Assembly: GCA_019187225.1 (NCBI GenBank)
Contig: JABAQQ010000022.1
Span: 21,011-85,010 of the forward strand
DNA length: 64,000 nucleotides
Direction: 5' to 3'
Origin: Saprospiraceae bacterium
GTDB taxonomy: Bacteria > Bacteroidota > Bacteroidia > Chitinophagales > Saprospiraceae
The position numbers and the translations under genes were made by a program. Shown here piece by piece: positions 40,238 to 51,668 of the stretch. The notes beneath the pieces were generated by a model, which saw nothing but the letters and a program-made list of their open reading frames with translations, was not told the DNA's origin and ran no database searches. Within the stretch, counting starts at the first letter, position 1; each line of letters begins with the position of its first letter.

Positions 40238-40933
40238 CTATTTCCCTGCTCCTGCGCGGTAGATGTACTTCTCCACCTCGCGCCAATCCTGCGAAGAGGG
40301 ATTGGGGAAATCGCGGTGCAGTCGCTCGTAAGCTTTCAGTGCGGCTTCTTTGTTGCCCTGGTATTCGTTGAGCATACCGAGTTTTTTGAGGTAATAACCC
40401 GCGAGGAGACTGTTTTTAGTGGCGTCGGCTGCTTTTTCGTACAAGTCGAGCGCCTTGCCGTAATCGCCTTTTTCGGACCAGGCGTCGCCCAATGCGCCGT
40501 ATTTCATGGCGGGCAACAGGTCGCCTTCGCCGTCGAATTTTTCGAGGTACGCGATGGCGTTGTCGAAATCGCCCATTTGCAGGTAGCAGATGCCGGCGTA
40601 GTAGTTGGCCGAGTTGCCTGCCGGGGTGCCGCTGAACTTATCGGCGAGCGCGAGGAAGCCGTCGAAACCGCCGCCGGGGTTTTCGAGCGCCAGGCGGAAC
40701 GAGTCGCGTTCGAATTGCTGCTGGGCGTGCCACATGGCCGCCACCGCTTCTTTTTGCTTGGGCGCGACGATCATGGATTTGTACAGCCACCAGCCGCCGA
40801 CTGCCAGCCCGATGGCGCCCACCACGTAAAGCAGCAGGTTCGGATATTTTTCCAAAAACGATTGCGCGGGCGCCGAACCCACTTCCTGTACCGTTACTTC
40901 TTCAACCGCCGGAGATACTTTGCGTTTTGCCAT
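40238..40933 (-). CDS. Membrane-anchored tetratricopeptide protein
   Basis: This 231-residue protein has a cytoplasmic N-terminus of about 30 residues, one membrane helix (LLLYVVGAIGLAVGGWWLYK), and a soluble C-terminal domain with four or five TPR units, for example YYAGICYLQMGDFDNAIAYL and YGALGDAWSEKGDYGKALDL. The topology and size resemble YfgM-type proteins, which associate with periplasmic chaperones and the secretion machinery. The specific partner here is unknown. It has its own promoter box at 41088 and terminator at 40052. Confidence 0.75.
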   Translation of the reverse strand: MAKRKVSPAVEEVTVQEVGSAPAQSFLEKYPNLLLYVVGAIGLAVGGWWLYKSMIVAPKQKEAVAAMWHAQQQFERDSFRLALENPGGGFDGFLALADKFSGTPAGNSANYYAGICYLQMGDFDNAIAYLEKFDGEGDLLPAMKYGALGDAWSEKGDYGKALDLYEKAADATKNSLLAGYYLKKLGMLNEYQGNKEAALKAYERLHRDFPNPSSQDWREVEKYIYRAGAGK

Positions 40934-40958
40934 TGTTCAAGTAATGTATGATGGTTTT

Positions 40959-41060
40959 GACGTTGGACTTTCGGACATTCGACGTTGGACTTTCACACAC
41001 CGGATCCAGACTTCCGGTGTCAGGTGATCTAACGTCCAACATCTGTTAATCCAACGTCCA
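40959..41060. repeat. Inverted-word repeat in the TPR gene leader
   Basis: GACGTTGGACTTT occurs twice on the left (about 40969 and 40981), and its complement AACGTCCAAC / CCAACGTCCA occurs twice on the right (about 41031 and 41051). A second inner stem, CACCGGA / TCCGGTG, is present. The RNA would form branched hairpins between the promoter box at 41088 and the TPR start codon. Confidence 0.7.
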
Positions 41061-41087
41061 AAAAACGTTGCCTTTCAAAAAGGCGGG

Positions 41088-41095
41088 CAAAGGTA
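41088..41095 (-). promoter_or_regulatory. Bacteroidota -7 box (TACCTTTG) for the TPR gene
   Basis: This is an exact TAnnTTTG match on the minus strand, about 155 bases upstream of the start at 40933. The inverted-word repeat lies in the predicted leader. Confidence 0.5.
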
Positions 41096-41179
41096 GAAAA
41101 AGTTTGAATCAGGGAAGTGGTGAGGGAAAAAATTGTTCGCAGGGTATCGAATTTCCCGCTCATACCCTGATGAAATGAT

Positions 41180-42874
41180 CTAAATCTTATTGAAACGAGT
41201 ACATCCTGTCCAATGTCCTTCGATGTCCTGAATGGTAAGGAAGTACATCCCGGGAAGCAAATCGGCAACTTCGACCACTAAATTTGTTCCCTCGCACAAA
41301 ATATCCACGGCTTGTTGTTTTTGCAACCGCCCATAAATGTCACACACCGACACTTGGCCTTTGAAGTCATGAACGCATGGCCCGACCCGGACATTCAGCC
41401 GATCGGATGCAGGCACCGGGAACAGAGAGACATCCAAAGCGTTGGAATATTGCCTTGTTTCTTTTATGGCTAACGAAGGAAGTTGTAAAATGAAGCAGAA
41501 GTCGGGGTCGCCAAACCCTTCTTTGGGGCCGATGTGCATGTTCAGAAAATTCAGGCTGTCTCCGCCGCCGACTACGAACAACCGGTTCCCTGGCATCGGT
41601 TCTACCTGGAACACGATCTCGCCTCCGGGTTCTGCAAGGTTAAATGACTGGAGATAATTGCCCTCGCCGTCTAATTGAACAAGCGCAACGTCCTGTTTGC
41701 CGGCGCCTATTATGTTTCCACCTTCAAAAGTCAGGGTGTCGCGGTACCAGGCAGCCAGCCAGAGATTGTTGTGCTCGTCCGCAGCGACATCCAAAAAACG
41801 GTTGAAATAACTGCTGGTAAAAGTTTGGGTCCACTTCGTATCCCCGTCCGGATCCATTTTGCACAAAAAAGAATTGCTGACGCCGCCGGTGATGGTGTCG
41901 CCGTCGAAGTAAACCTTAGAGCCGCCGAAATGCACCCCCCAAAGGATATCGCCCGCGTTGTCTTCTTCCAGGCAAAAGCCGTATTCGAAGTCAAAACTCC
42001 GCGCCTGTTTTATCCATTGCGGCTGGAGATCGCCGTCCATTTTTACGATAAAGGCGTCGGTACTGAACCACCCGAGGTAGTTGTCCAAAACAAGGCTGTC
42101 AATATAAAAAGGGTCGCTGTCAAAACTACCGGTGATATAAATGCTTCCATCGGCGCTGCACAACAGACCTTCACAATAGTCATAACCGAAGCCGCCAAAC
42201 CTTTTGGCGTTCAGCACAGTGCCGGTACTGTCCAGCACAGCGACAATGATGTCTGAATCTTCCACATGGCAGCCGAGACAATGCAAGTCGTAATTGCCGA
42301 CGGTAATGTCCCTGTAATTGACCGTACCGGCCACGGCAATTTTCCCGCCCGGTAAAAGTCCAAGGTAGGCATCATTGACAAATCCACCTTGAAATTTCGT
42401 GTGGAAAGCGACAGAGCCGTCGGACTTTAACTTCATCACATGAAAGGTACTTCGGTTTAATTGTAAACTGTCATCAACGTATATAAGAGAATCATTCATC
42501 CATAGTGAATCGCTCGAAATAAATGAAATAAGATAATTGTTATCATCTGATATTTTTATATCACGTGTATATGTAGTATAATTTTTTCTGCTAAAGAGCT
42601 GGATATTTATTGAAGGATTTTGAAGAGAGTCCAAAACTGTAAAATATGAATTATAATCTCCTTGAGAAACCGCAGATTTATACCAATGAGTTTTTCCATC
42701 CCATATCGCGGAATCGCTTTGAGTGTGAAACCAGACAGCAATATTAGGATTTGAAATTTTCATTGCGTTTAAATCGATCCCTGCATTGCCAATTATAGTA
42801 TGCCATTCTAAAACAGATTGTGTTTTTACGACGGATGAATATAAAAAAATCCAGATAATTAATACGATACGCAT
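41180..42874 (-). CDS. T9SS-secreted beta-propeller (SBBP-type) protein
   Basis: This 564-residue protein has a signal peptide (MRIVLIIWIFLYSSVVKTQS). The body repeats units of about 55-60 residues of the type DAYLGLLPGGKIAVAGTVNY, DYCEGLLCSADGSIYITGSF and FLDVAADEHNNLWLAAWYRD, which are SBBP/WD-like blades of a propeller. The C-terminus is a type A sorting domain: LFPVPASDRLNVRVG, VSVCDIYGRLQKQQA and LLPGMYFLTIQDIEGH. It is therefore expected to cross the outer membrane by T9SS and stay at the surface or be released. Its binding target is unknown. The sorting domain is closely similar to that of the M36 peptidase upstream. Confidence 0.85.
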   Translation of the reverse strand: MRIVLIIWIFLYSSVVKTQSVLEWHTIIGNAGIDLNAMKISNPNIAVWFHTQSDSAIWDGKTHWYKSAVSQGDYNSYFTVLDSLQNPSINIQLFSRKNYTTYTRDIKISDDNNYLISFISSDSLWMNDSLIYVDDSLQLNRSTFHVMKLKSDGSVAFHTKFQGGFVNDAYLGLLPGGKIAVAGTVNYRDITVGNYDLHCLGCHVEDSDIIVAVLDSTGTVLNAKRFGGFGYDYCEGLLCSADGSIYITGSFDSDPFYIDSLVLDNYLGWFSTDAFIVKMDGDLQPQWIKQARSFDFEYGFCLEEDNAGDILWGVHFGGSKVYFDGDTITGGVSNSFLCKMDPDGDTKWTQTFTSSYFNRFLDVAADEHNNLWLAAWYRDTLTFEGGNIIGAGKQDVALVQLDGEGNYLQSFNLAEPGGEIVFQVEPMPGNRLFVVGGGDSLNFLNMHIGPKEGFGDPDFCFILQLPSLAIKETRQYSNALDVSLFPVPASDRLNVRVGPCVHDFKGQVSVCDIYGRLQKQQAVDILCEGTNLVVEVADLLPGMYFLTIQDIEGHWTGCTRFNKI

Positions 42875-42940
42875 AGCAGTTAAAATTAAATAGTTGCAGC
42901 AAAGGCAAGTTTGCCTCTACTGCAACTACAAATGAAAAGT

Positions 42941-45900
42941 TTAGAATTTGCTGAAACGTGCACCGTTCAACTTGTGGCCTTCGTTGTCCTGAATTTCAAG
43001 GAAATAAAGCCCGGGTGCGAGTGCTGTAACTTCGAGTACAACGGACGTGCCTTCCCTGCGGACAGCAACACTGCGCTGCAACTGCAAGCGGCCATAGCTG
43101 TCGTACACGATAAGGAAAACCTCTGCAATATTCTCACCGGCATTGATTTGCACGTTTATTCGGTCGGACGCCGGTACCGGGTATATTTGTATATAAACTG
43201 CTTTTCCTTGCGCGATGCCGGTAATTGAATGGTGTACAGTCCTTTCTTCCGAAGATTCCCACTTTTCGGGGTTGTATTCAAATCGTTCGCCGCCGATTTC
43301 CTGGTTGAGATAGTTGATTTGTGCCATGTCAAGCAGACAACCGCGGGCATCCGCGTCAGGCTGGTAATAAACTTCTACAGGATAAGAAACTCCTGGCGTC
43401 AACGCGAGGCCTTCCAAAATAGCGTCGGTTCCGGACAGCCTCAACCGCCCGTCGCTTTCAAGGATAATCCCTGTTCCCAAGCTGCCACCGTTTTGCCAAA
43501 GCGCGTGCAAACCGGCGCCCAGTCGCAGTTGCAGGTCCCCTTGGTTCGCGCAAGCCACGTTGCGGCCGACAGCAGGAGTTGTAATTCGCAACCAAGTGTT
43601 AGCGGTTGTGGATTCCGTTTGCCGGATGAACACTGTTCCGTTGGGGGTGTATGGGCCGACAAACGGCGGTTTTTCAAGGATTGTTAGATTTTTCCAGGCG
43701 ACATTGTTGTTGTCACGAACATTGACCCATAATTGTGGTACTTCCGGAGTATGCATGGGGTCTTGCTGTGAAACTATCCTGGCAAGCAAACAAAAATGGT
43801 GTTTTTCCGTATCGAAATCTTCGGGGTTGGGTATATTGGTCCACGGTATTTTGAAAATACGCTCCTCTCCGGCTTTTATGTCGCCGGGCAGCGAAATGGG
43901 GGCGCCGCTCACCAAATCGCCCGCCAATACCGGCCCGTTCGAAGTCTGTTCATAATAGTCGATCCAATGGGTAGGCCACAACAGTGCAGTAGATGCTTTA
44001 CTGAAATACACGTACAATTGGGCATCCGATACGCTTGTACAACCCCGTGATCGCACCCGAACGTAGATGTAGTTTGTCTGGCCATATTCGGGGTTTTCGA
44101 GTTCGCGGATGGTTAAACCATCGTCCTGTTTGCGCACCCAAATATCCTGGCTTTCCCAAATCGGCGCTGAAAAGTCATCGTTCGGCTCCTGTCCAAAATC
44201 GCTGGGTGTATCGCGCATATAATAATCGCCGGAAGAACCGGGTGCTGAACTGGTGAATGCGGCATCATAAGTATCCTTAAAGTGTTCATAAACGATACAC
44301 AAGTCTGTCTGGGTAAGTATTCCGATGTTGAAGGCATTGATGGCCGCTTGAAAAATATTTTGTGCCGCCACTGCTTGATTGGATGCGCTGGTAGTCATTG
44401 CCATACCATTCAAAGCTATAAGATCGGTTTTGAATTTACCGATGTCGTCGTATATCTTCATCATGACGGTGGAGAAAACCTGACTTTGTTTGTGGCCATC
44501 GCCTAAACCACCGATATCATCGGGATAATTGGCAATTTCGACATCGGTTCTTCGGTCAAATACATCAGGCACCTCTTCTGTAAACATAAACCAGCGGCTG
44601 GCCCATTGATATTGATCCTCAAATTCTTTCCAAAGCCCAAGACTGCGGATGTAGGATTGAGCCCAGTAGTCGGCGAAGCCTTCTCCCAATCCTTGTGTGC
44701 TAGATATATTATTATTCCCCCCGGTCAGCCAGTCGTTCACGCCATGCCCCAATTCGTGAATGATGATGGCTGCGTCTTCCGCTACTTCTACTGTTTGATT
44801 CGTATCATCGTTAAGAAACGTTAAAAAATATAAAGTTCCGGTTGGTTGCCAATAGTAAGCAGGGTTACTCGGTGTAGTAGTGGAATGTGCTTCAAAACGA
44901 ACGGCGCCATCATTAGAGAGTCCTTGATTCTGTTGAGGCTTTGGTCCGCCGAAACTGTAGTAATAAGCCATAATTTTGTCAATATGGTAATAGCACATCA
45001 CTGCTTCAAAACAATCATTGGCGCGGTTAAATGACCAGTTGGCAGTATTGCTGTAGCACGGATCCGGATTTAATTGATTATATGCCCTGGGGCCTTGCAG
45101 ATATGATGGTCCTGTGAACTGGGTTCCAATGGGGAAGGTCACTGCCATCAATTGTCCGGATAAATCAGTATTATTGGCGTCATTGTCATGCTTGAAACCA
45201 CCTGAACCATAATCAGCTCCGGAGGTGCTGATAGGGTCGGGATCGAACACATTGCCTGTGCCGGTACCGGCTGCGGGATTGGACTGAAAATGATGAAGAT
45301 TGCTCTCCATATCGACGACACTGCCTTTTCGGGCGTCTACAAATACGTCCCAACCTTCGGGAGAGGGTTGCTGAATCATAAAACTTACTTTATAACATAA
45401 GGCAGGGGTATCGTCAGTCGTAAAATGTATTACCTGTTTGAATAACGCGTTATCAGGTTTTTTTATGAGCCTGAACCATGCCATCGTTGCCAATTCGGCT
45501 TCGCTTTCAGAAATCGCCGGTATAAGATCAATCGCCTTCTTTATCGGTCGGATAGAATTGGAGAGGGAAACAATACGATTGGCATGATTCAATACGATCA
45601 CGATTTCATTGTTATCGACCGGAATATCTTGATAAATCTGCTGAAACCGCACTACAGTGCTGCCCTGGCCTTTCCACGTGAAATAATGTTTAAGATTGTC
45701 GGCCAGATCGCCGGTTATTCCCAATCTGGTTTTGTGGTTTTCCAAATAATGTTTGGCAACTTCCTCCGGGGTATTACCTGTCCCTTTTTCATTCATTTCA
45801 ATGATATCTACAACAACGTTGTCGCTTTTCCTGTACTGGACGTCGCCTATCCGATACGTTTCAGGGCGTTGTTTTTGTTGTAGAGCGGGGAACTTGATTT

Positions 45901-46001
45901 GCGAATGACCGGATTCGGCAAAAGAAAAAATGATGGCAATAAAAAAGCAAATTGTTTTGAGGGGGGGGGCGATTGTCGAATATTAAATTAAATTGTTTCA
46001 T
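42941..46001 (-). CDS. T9SS-secreted M36 (fungalysin) metallopeptidase, frame break at C9
   Basis: This is a protein of about 1000 residues with a propeptide (FTP-like, e.g. VVRFQQIYQDIPVDNNEIVI), the M36 catalytic domain and a sorting domain. The zinc site is IIIHELGHGVNDWLTGG, with the third ligand in GLGEGFADYWAQSY. The C-terminus has IYPVPASDRINVQINA and ALAPGLYFLEIQDNEGHK, a T9SS type A domain. The longest clean frame starts at 45796 and lacks a signal peptide. Upstream the same frame continues with a signal-like stretch (TICFFIAIIFSFAESGHSQI), but the only suitable ATG (45999-46001, MKQFNLIFDNR) is out of frame across a run of nine C (45961-45969 on plus as G). Eight or eleven C would join them. 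This is either a phase-variable switch or a sequence error. Confidence 0.8.
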
Positions 46002-46073
46002 TGGCAGAAAAAAATTAATGAAAAAATCGGTTTGGAACTGAGCCTCTAAAGTATGCCGGATCAAGCAGAGCAC

Positions 46074-46901
46074 CTAACCCTTTTTTGTTAAAATTGCATT
46101 TTTAACACTATCCCCAGTTTTGACGATTGCTTCACCCTCCCCCAGCCACACCACATTTTGCCCGAACAGGATCTTATGCTCTACCTGCCGGAACGTTGCC
46201 AGTGTTTTCAAGGGCTCGGCAGCCCGTGCGCCGGTTTCCTGGTCGGTCGTGGGAATGATGCAGCGGGCGCAGGGTTTGACGCAGCGAAATTGGATATCGG
46301 AAATTTGAAATTCGCCCCAGGTATCTTCCTCGAAGGCCTGGCCGCCGGTGAACACGAAATTGGGCCGGAAGCGGTTCATCGGCAGGGGCTGGGCGAGCCG
46401 GCGGTTCAGGTCGTCGAGCGAAGCCTGACCGATGAGCAGGAAGGGATAGCCGTCGGCGAAACTGACGTGCTGACCCTTGGGCGCATAACGCCCGTCGGCC
46501 CAGCGACGGGTGCTGCCGGGCATGTGAACGAGGCGTAGATATCCCTTCAAATTATCTGAAAACCAGTTATTTATATCATCCGGCAACACCTGTGCCGCGC
46601 AACGGTCGCTCCAAACCTCCACCCGGAGTTTTTCCAGTTCGTTTTCCGGAACATCCAATGGAATACGGATTTTTTCCAACGGATCATTTTTCCAAAAAAC
46701 GGTCAGGTAGGGCGGTTCGATGGCCGTACCGAGCAAGGCCATAGCAGGTATTTCGCGCTGGCTGACGAAGCGCCCCGTTTCGTCTACGAGCATCCAGCGG
46801 CGGTCGTATTGCAGGCCCCGCGGCTCCACTTTGGCTTCGGTCAGGGCAATGCCGCCGAGCGATTTGACGGGGTAAGTCCAGATTTCAGAGAGTTGACGCA
46901 T
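46074..46901 (-). CDS. MOSC domain protein (mARC-like)
   Basis: This 275-residue protein has an N-terminal MOSC beta-barrel (SEIWTYPVKSLGGIALTEAK, DRRWMLVDETGRFVSQRE) followed by a MOSC domain. The conserved cysteine that would bind the molybdenum cofactor is in FRCVKPCARCIIPTTDQETG, and FRPNFVFTGGQAFEEDTW is also typical. Relatives reduce N-hydroxylated compounds or take part in detoxification; the substrate here is unknown. A TAATTTTG box lies directly before the ATG, which implies a nearly leaderless transcript, divergent from the GH29 gene. Confidence 0.85.
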   Translation of the reverse strand: MRQLSEIWTYPVKSLGGIALTEAKVEPRGLQYDRRWMLVDETGRFVSQREIPAMALLGTAIEPPYLTVFWKNDPLEKIRIPLDVPENELEKLRVEVWSDRCAAQVLPDDINNWFSDNLKGYLRLVHMPGSTRRWADGRYAPKGQHVSFADGYPFLLIGQASLDDLNRRLAQPLPMNRFRPNFVFTGGQAFEEDTWGEFQISDIQFRCVKPCARCIIPTTDQETGARAAEPLKTLATFRQVEHKILFGQNVVWLGEGEAIVKTGDSVKNAILTKKG

Positions 46902-46905
46902 CGCG

Positions 46906-46913
46906 CAAAATTA
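46906..46913 (-). promoter_or_regulatory. Bacteroidota -7 box (TAATTTTG) before the MOSC gene
   Basis: This is an exact TAnnTTTG match on the minus strand. Its last G is only 5 bases from the first base of the ATG at 46901. Confidence 0.5.
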
Positions 46914-46946
46914 GCATTTGGCAGATTGGAGAACAGGGGAATGGTT

Positions 46947-46954
46947 TATATTTG
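46947..46954 (+). promoter_or_regulatory. Bacteroidota promoter (TTG-N18-TATATTTG) for GH29
   Basis: TATATTTG matches TAnnTTTG, with a TTG at 46926-46928, 18 bases upstream. It lies 30 bases before the ATG at 46984 and so supports that start over the longer frame from 46918. Confidence 0.6.
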
Positions 46955-46983
46955 TCCGAACCTTCTCATTCAATGGAACGATC

Positions 46984-49146
46984 ATGATGCGCTTCTTTAC
47001 TTGCTTTTTTCTTCTTTTCCCCTCTTTGCTTTCCTCCCAAACCCAATACGTGCCCGACTGGTCGTCGCTCGACCGGCGCCCTACGCCGGAATGGTGGCTC
47101 GACGCCAAATTCGGCATTTTTATCCATTGGGGCGTTTATTCTGTGCCTGCTTATACCACGCTCGGGAACTATGCTGAGTGGTACCAGCACTCATTGGAAA
47201 ACAACCTGCACGACGGCAAGATCCGCGATTTCCACCAGAAAAACTTCGGAAGCCGCTCGTACTACGACCTGGCTGACGATTTTCACGCCGAACTCTGGAA
47301 CCCCGACGAATGGGCGGAGTTGTTCGAAAAAGCCGGCGCGCGATACGTGGTCCTGACATCCAAACACCACGACGGCTACTGCCTGTGGCCCAACGAACTG
47401 GCTTCGCGCACCTGGGGTCGTCCCTGGAACAGCGCCGTGCGCGGCCCGCAGCGCGACCTCGTGGGCGATCTTTTTGCCGCTTTGCGCAAAACGAGCGTGA
47501 AGCCCGGCCTCTATTTCTCGCTGTACGAATGGTTCAACCCGCTTTGGAAATTCGACCACGCGCGCTATGCCCGCGAACACGCCATGCCGCAGCTTTACGA
47601 ATTAGTGAGCAAATACCAGCCCTGGGTGGTGTGGTCCGATGGCGACTGGGACGCCACGCCCGATACCTGGCAGTCGCCGCAATTCCTCGCCTGGCTGTAC
47701 AACAGCAGCCCGGTGCGCGACCGCGTGGTGACCAACGACCGCTGGGGCAGCGGTGTGCGCTTTCACCATGGCGGCATCTATACGCCCGAGTATCAGCCCG
47801 ACCTGGATTTTGAAGACCATGCCTGGGAGGAGAGCCGGGGTATGGGTTTTTCCTATGGTTACAACCGCGCCGAAAACGCCTGGGATTACAACTCCGCCCA
47901 GTCGCTCGTGCTGCACCTCGTGGACAAAGCCTCGCGCGGCGGCAACTTCCTGCTCGACATCGGGCCCGACGCGCACGGTATGATCCCGCCCATCATGCAG
48001 GAACGCCTGCTGGAGATCGGCCGCTGGCTGAGCGTCAACGGCGAAGCTATATATGGTACCCGGCGCTGGCGAACGCCCTGCCAGTGGAGCGAGGGCCGCC
48101 GCGATTGGAAAGCGGAACAGGTGGATGGCTGGAAAACTTCGGGCGACGCGTTGTTGAAACAAACCATCGACCCCGATTCGGGCTATGCCGTGAAAGAGGT
48201 CTTTTTCACCTGGAACCCGAAGTCGAACGCGGTTTATGCTGTTTTGCCCCGGTATCCGGCGGATAAAAAACTGGTTCTGAAAGATTTGCATTTGCCTCCG
48301 GGCACGGAGGTCACTTTTTTGTCCACAAAGGAAAAATTGCGCTGGGAAAATGCGGCAGGAAAAACAACCGTCTTTTTACCGGAGTACAATCCTCAAAAGA
48401 TCAAATCGCCGCACGCTTTCGCCGTAAAAATCGCCAACTTCGGCGCTTTCGCGGAAAAACCGCGCATTACGGTCACTTACGATCCGGCCACGATGAAACC
48501 TACCGTGCAAATCGCCTCCAAAACCCCCGGTGCGACCATTCGCTTCACTACCGACGGCTCCGACCCCCGGTCCGACTCGCCCCTTTATGATAAACCATTT
48601 TCTCCTGCGAAGGAAGGTACGATGCGCGCGAGGGTGTTTCACCCCGCGCTTTTGGCCGGCAACATCGCGTCGGAAGAAGTCAGGTTATACGCGCTAAAAC
48701 CCAGCCTCCAGTTTTTTACCGCACCACAACCGGGGCTCAGTGTGGCAGTGACCAGTACCCGGGAAAAGTACACCTCGGAAAATGTGCAAAACGGTTTTGT
48801 GGAAAACAGCGGAACTGCTTCCAATTTCGACCTCCATCCGCTGTGCGTTTCCTCCAAATGCGGTATGATCTGGAACGGCTACCTGAAAGTCCCCCAAACC
48901 GGAGGCTACCAATTCTGGACGGAATCGGACGATGGAAGCGTGTTGTATATTGACAATGAAATCGTTGTGGACAATGACGGCGACCACGGCATGGTGGAAA
49001 AATCGGGTCTGGCATACCTGCAACAGGGCTGGCACAAGTTCAAACTCGTTTATTTCAACAGTGGGGGAGGGAGCGGTCTGAAAGTGTGGTACGCGCCATT
49101 GGGTAAGGAAAAACAGATGGTTCCAATGGGGGCGTTGGGGCATTGA
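46984..49146 (+). CDS. Alpha-L-fucosidase (GH29) with PA14 domain
   Basis: This exported protein of about 720 residues has a signal peptide starting MMRFFTCFFLLFPSLLSSQT. The GH29 barrel occupies about residues 25-380, with WWLDAKFGIFIHWGVYSVPA, VLTSKHHDGYCLWPNE and the nucleophile region YQPWVVWSDGDWDATPD. It should release fucose from glycans. Downstream are a beta-sandwich, a chitobiase-type module (ATIRFTTDGSDPRSDSPLYD), and a C-terminal PA14-like domain (GGYQFWTESDDGSVLYIDNE) that probably binds carbohydrate. The promoter at 46947 favours this start. No other glycan-utilisation genes lie beside it. Confidence 0.93.
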   Translation: MMRFFTCFFLLFPSLLSSQTQYVPDWSSLDRRPTPEWWLDAKFGIFIHWGVYSVPAYTTLGNYAEWYQHSLENNLHDGKIRDFHQKNFGSRSYYDLADDFHAELWNPDEWAELFEKAGARYVVLTSKHHDGYCLWPNELASRTWGRPWNSAVRGPQRDLVGDLFAALRKTSVKPGLYFSLYEWFNPLWKFDHARYAREHAMPQLYELVSKYQPWVVWSDGDWDATPDTWQSPQFLAWLYNSSPVRDRVVTNDRWGSGVRFHHGGIYTPEYQPDLDFEDHAWEESRGMGFSYGYNRAENAWDYNSAQSLVLHLVDKASRGGNFLLDIGPDAHGMIPPIMQERLLEIGRWLSVNGEAIYGTRRWRTPCQWSEGRRDWKAEQVDGWKTSGDALLKQTIDPDSGYAVKEVFFTWNPKSNAVYAVLPRYPADKKLVLKDLHLPPGTEVTFLSTKEKLRWENAAGKTTVFLPEYNPQKIKSPHAFAVKIANFGAFAEKPRITVTYDPATMKPTVQIASKTPGATIRFTTDGSDPRSDSPLYDKPFSPAKEGTMRARVFHPALLAGNIASEEVRLYALKPSLQFFTAPQPGLSVAVTSTREKYTSENVQNGFVENSGTASNFDLHPLCVSSKCGMIWNGYLKVPQTGGYQFWTESDDGSVLYIDNEIVVDNDGDHGMVEKSGLAYLQQGWHKFKLVYFNSGGGSGLKVWYAPLGKEKQMVPMGALGH

Positions 49147-49207
49147 GCAGGTTTACCCGCCGAAGCCTTGGCGAAGGCGGGGCAGTTTGCAGTAACAGTA
49201 GGCAGCC

Positions 49208-50152
49208 CTATTTCTTGATTTTGAAGCAATAATGAATCTTCTTGTTCCGAAAGTCTTCAGGTACGGTTTGTTTGGAAATATCCCTGATTTCAGAGGCCCG
49301 GATTTCCTCTTCCCAAAGTTTAAAACGGCGGTAATTCGTTGAAAAATAAACCGTTCCGCCCGGCGCGCACATGCGCAGCGTGCGGTTGAGCAGCATCACG
49401 TGGTCGCGTTGTATGTCGAGGGTATCGTCCATACGTTTGCTGTTCGAGAAAGTGGGCGGGTCGAGCACAATGAGGTCGAATTGTTCGCGCGGCGGCTGTT
49501 CGAGCCAGGCCAGTACATCGGCTTGCAACAGGCGGTGTTGCTGACCGGAAAAGCCATTGAGCGCCAGGTTGCGGTCGGCCCATTGCAGGTAAGTATTGCT
49601 CATGTCCACCGTCAATGTCTCCGTTGCGCCGCCTGCCGCAGCATATACCGTGAACGAGCCGGTATAGGCGAACAGGTTCAAAAACCGTTTGCCTGAGGCT
49701 TCCTGCCGCACCATCTGCCGGGTGTTGCGGTGGTCGAGAAACAATCCAACGTCCAGGTAATCGGCGGGTTTGATGAGAAAACGCAGCCCGTTTTCGCGCA
49801 CGATATATTCCGAGCCGACGCGGGAGAACCGCTCGTATTGCCGGAGCCCTTTTTGCCGCTGGCGGTATTTCAGGTAGATCAGTTCGGGTGAAACATCGAG
49901 TACCTCGCTGATCACCTGCAGACAGCCGTCGAGCCAGGCGGCGTGTTCTGCCGGTTCCATGCCGTGATCGCGGGCGTATTCCGCCACGTGCACGATGTTT
50001 TCGTAAATATCGATCGCCAGCGGGGTGCCGGGAATGTCGTTGTCGTACACCCGGTAACAGGTGATGCCTTGCCTCCGCGCCCATTTGCCGAAGTGTTTGT
50101 GCATTTTGGCAAGGCGGTTGGCGAAGGGGCCGAGTTTTGGATCAATGTTCAT
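49208..50152 (-). CDS. RlmK-like rRNA methyltransferase, stand-alone
   Basis: This 314-residue SAM-dependent methyltransferase resembles the C-terminal half of E. coli RlmKL, which makes m7G2069 in 23S rRNA. The front matches its linker region (PFANRLAKMHKHFGKWARRQ). SAM-binding and catalytic blocks are FLNLFAYTGSFTVYAAAGGA, LTVDMSNTYLQWADRNLALN and FDLIVLDPPTFSNSKRMDDT. The RlmL half (THUMP domain) is absent, so this is a single-function version. Substrate assignment is by family only. Confidence 0.82.
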   Translation of the reverse strand: MNIDPKLGPFANRLAKMHKHFGKWARRQGITCYRVYDNDIPGTPLAIDIYENIVHVAEYARDHGMEPAEHAAWLDGCLQVISEVLDVSPELIYLKYRQRQKGLRQYERFSRVGSEYIVRENGLRFLIKPADYLDVGLFLDHRNTRQMVRQEASGKRFLNLFAYTGSFTVYAAAGGATETLTVDMSNTYLQWADRNLALNGFSGQQHRLLQADVLAWLEQPPREQFDLIVLDPPTFSNSKRMDDTLDIQRDHVMLLNRTLRMCAPGGTVYFSTNYRRFKLWEEEIRASEIRDISKQTVPEDFRNKKIHYCFKIKK

Positions 50153-50155
50153 GGA

Positions 50156-51658
<1,503 letters not shown>

Positions 51659-51668
51659 TTAAGGATTA

